From NCBI GenBank assembly GCA_022837205.1, contig JALHEL010000147.1:434-5569 (forward strand): DNA of 5,136 nucleotides. The letters are read 5' to 3'. Within the stretch, counting starts at the first letter, position 1; each line of letters starts with the position of its first letter. The notes beneath the pieces are model-generated. The model searched no databases, was not told the DNA's origin, and saw only the letters and a program-made list of their open reading frames with translations. The translations under genes and the position numbers were made by a program. This DNA is from Leptolinea sp. (GTDB lineage Bacteria > Chloroflexota > Anaerolineae > Anaerolineales > Anaerolineaceae). Below are positions 5,069 through 5,136 of this stretch, in pieces.

Positions 5069-5136
5069 CAATTGAAATCGATATATATTTTTCCGTTTTC
5101 TGTTTTAGTCGGATAAGTTTTGAGGCTGAGTTCCGG
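5068..5136 (-). CDS. C-terminal end of a probable Rieske-type protein (partial, cut by the window edge)
   Basis: Reading in from the right edge, the minus strand is open for 22 residues, PELSLKTYPTKTENGKIYID plus FN, before TGA. The 'LKTYPxKxENGKIYID' ending is typical of the last two strands of Rieske [2Fe-2S] domains (compare FRVKVEDGWILVAL at the end of the Rieske gene in this window). No cluster ligands are visible because they would lie upstream. The stop is 12 nt before the glutaredoxin ATG, so it belongs to the same operon. With so few residues, another beta-rich protein cannot be ruled out. Confidence 0.5.
   Translation of the reverse strand, partial: PELSLKTYPTKTENGKIYIDFN

Noticed and set aside
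1..5136. CRISPR array, tRNA or rRNA genes, riboswitch
   Set aside because: No regularly spaced identical repeats, cloverleaf or rRNA-like segments were seen. The two repeats near the left edge are diverged and too few.

Overview
The window looks like part of an anaerobic bacterial chromosome of moderate to low GC, with two parts of different character. Nearly all the intact genes lie on the minus strand. The host lineage cannot be fixed from sequence alone. The left 2.7 kb reads like accessory DNA of Clostridia (Firmicutes). The right 2.4 kb carries ordinary chromosomal genes of an anaerobe that uses ferredoxin-linked thiol redox chemistry; from memory of the families, the RlmD sequence recalls anaerobic Chloroflexota or deep Firmicutes, but this is weak.

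Left edge (1-848): a graveyard of mobile DNA on the plus strand. It holds a 46-codon fragment of an integrase-core IS transposase, a hairpin followed by a T-run, two copies of a ~66-bp imperfect dispersed repeat 128 bp apart, and the C-terminal end of a large serine recombinase broken by a frameshift and two in-frame stops. No intact gene is visible here.

849-2407 (minus): a tight two-gene operon. A MerR-type regulator has a membrane hairpin and a C-terminal Cys4 zinc ribbon in place of an effector domain. It is followed, with the ribosome binding site overlapping its stop codon, by a YhfC-family (PrsW/CPBP-like glutamic) intramembrane protease. A membrane-tethered transcription factor coupled to an intramembrane protease suggests regulated intramembrane proteolysis. 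This is the most interesting idea in the window, and it is inference.

2408-2762: the MerR promoter and leader, a 67-codon ORF of unknown function that may be a gene remnant, and a short spacer with an imperfect dyad. This appears to be the border between accessory and chromosomal DNA.

2763-4004 (minus): rlmD, an intact iron-sulfur 23S rRNA uracil-C5 methyltransferase. The 3' end of this gene family is a known target of serine-recombinase integrative elements in streptococci, which fits the serine recombinase debris on the same side.

4071-5136 (minus): a compact redox operon. In transcription order it holds the C-terminal tail of a probable Rieske protein (cut by the window edge), a CPWC glutaredoxin, the catalytic subunit of a ferredoxin:thioredoxin-reductase-like protein, and a small Rieske ferredoxin. 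These genes are separated by 12 nt, 0 nt and an 8-nt overlap respectively, so they are almost certainly co-transcribed. A plausible role is passing electrons from reduced ferredoxin or Rieske centres through an FTR-type [4Fe-4S]/disulfide centre to a glutaredoxin-like thiol carrier. rlmD follows 66 nt downstream and may be read through.

Three starts differ from the longest open frame: the YhfC protein (ATG at 1673), RlmD (ATG at 4004) and the Rieske ferredoxin (TTG at 4469).
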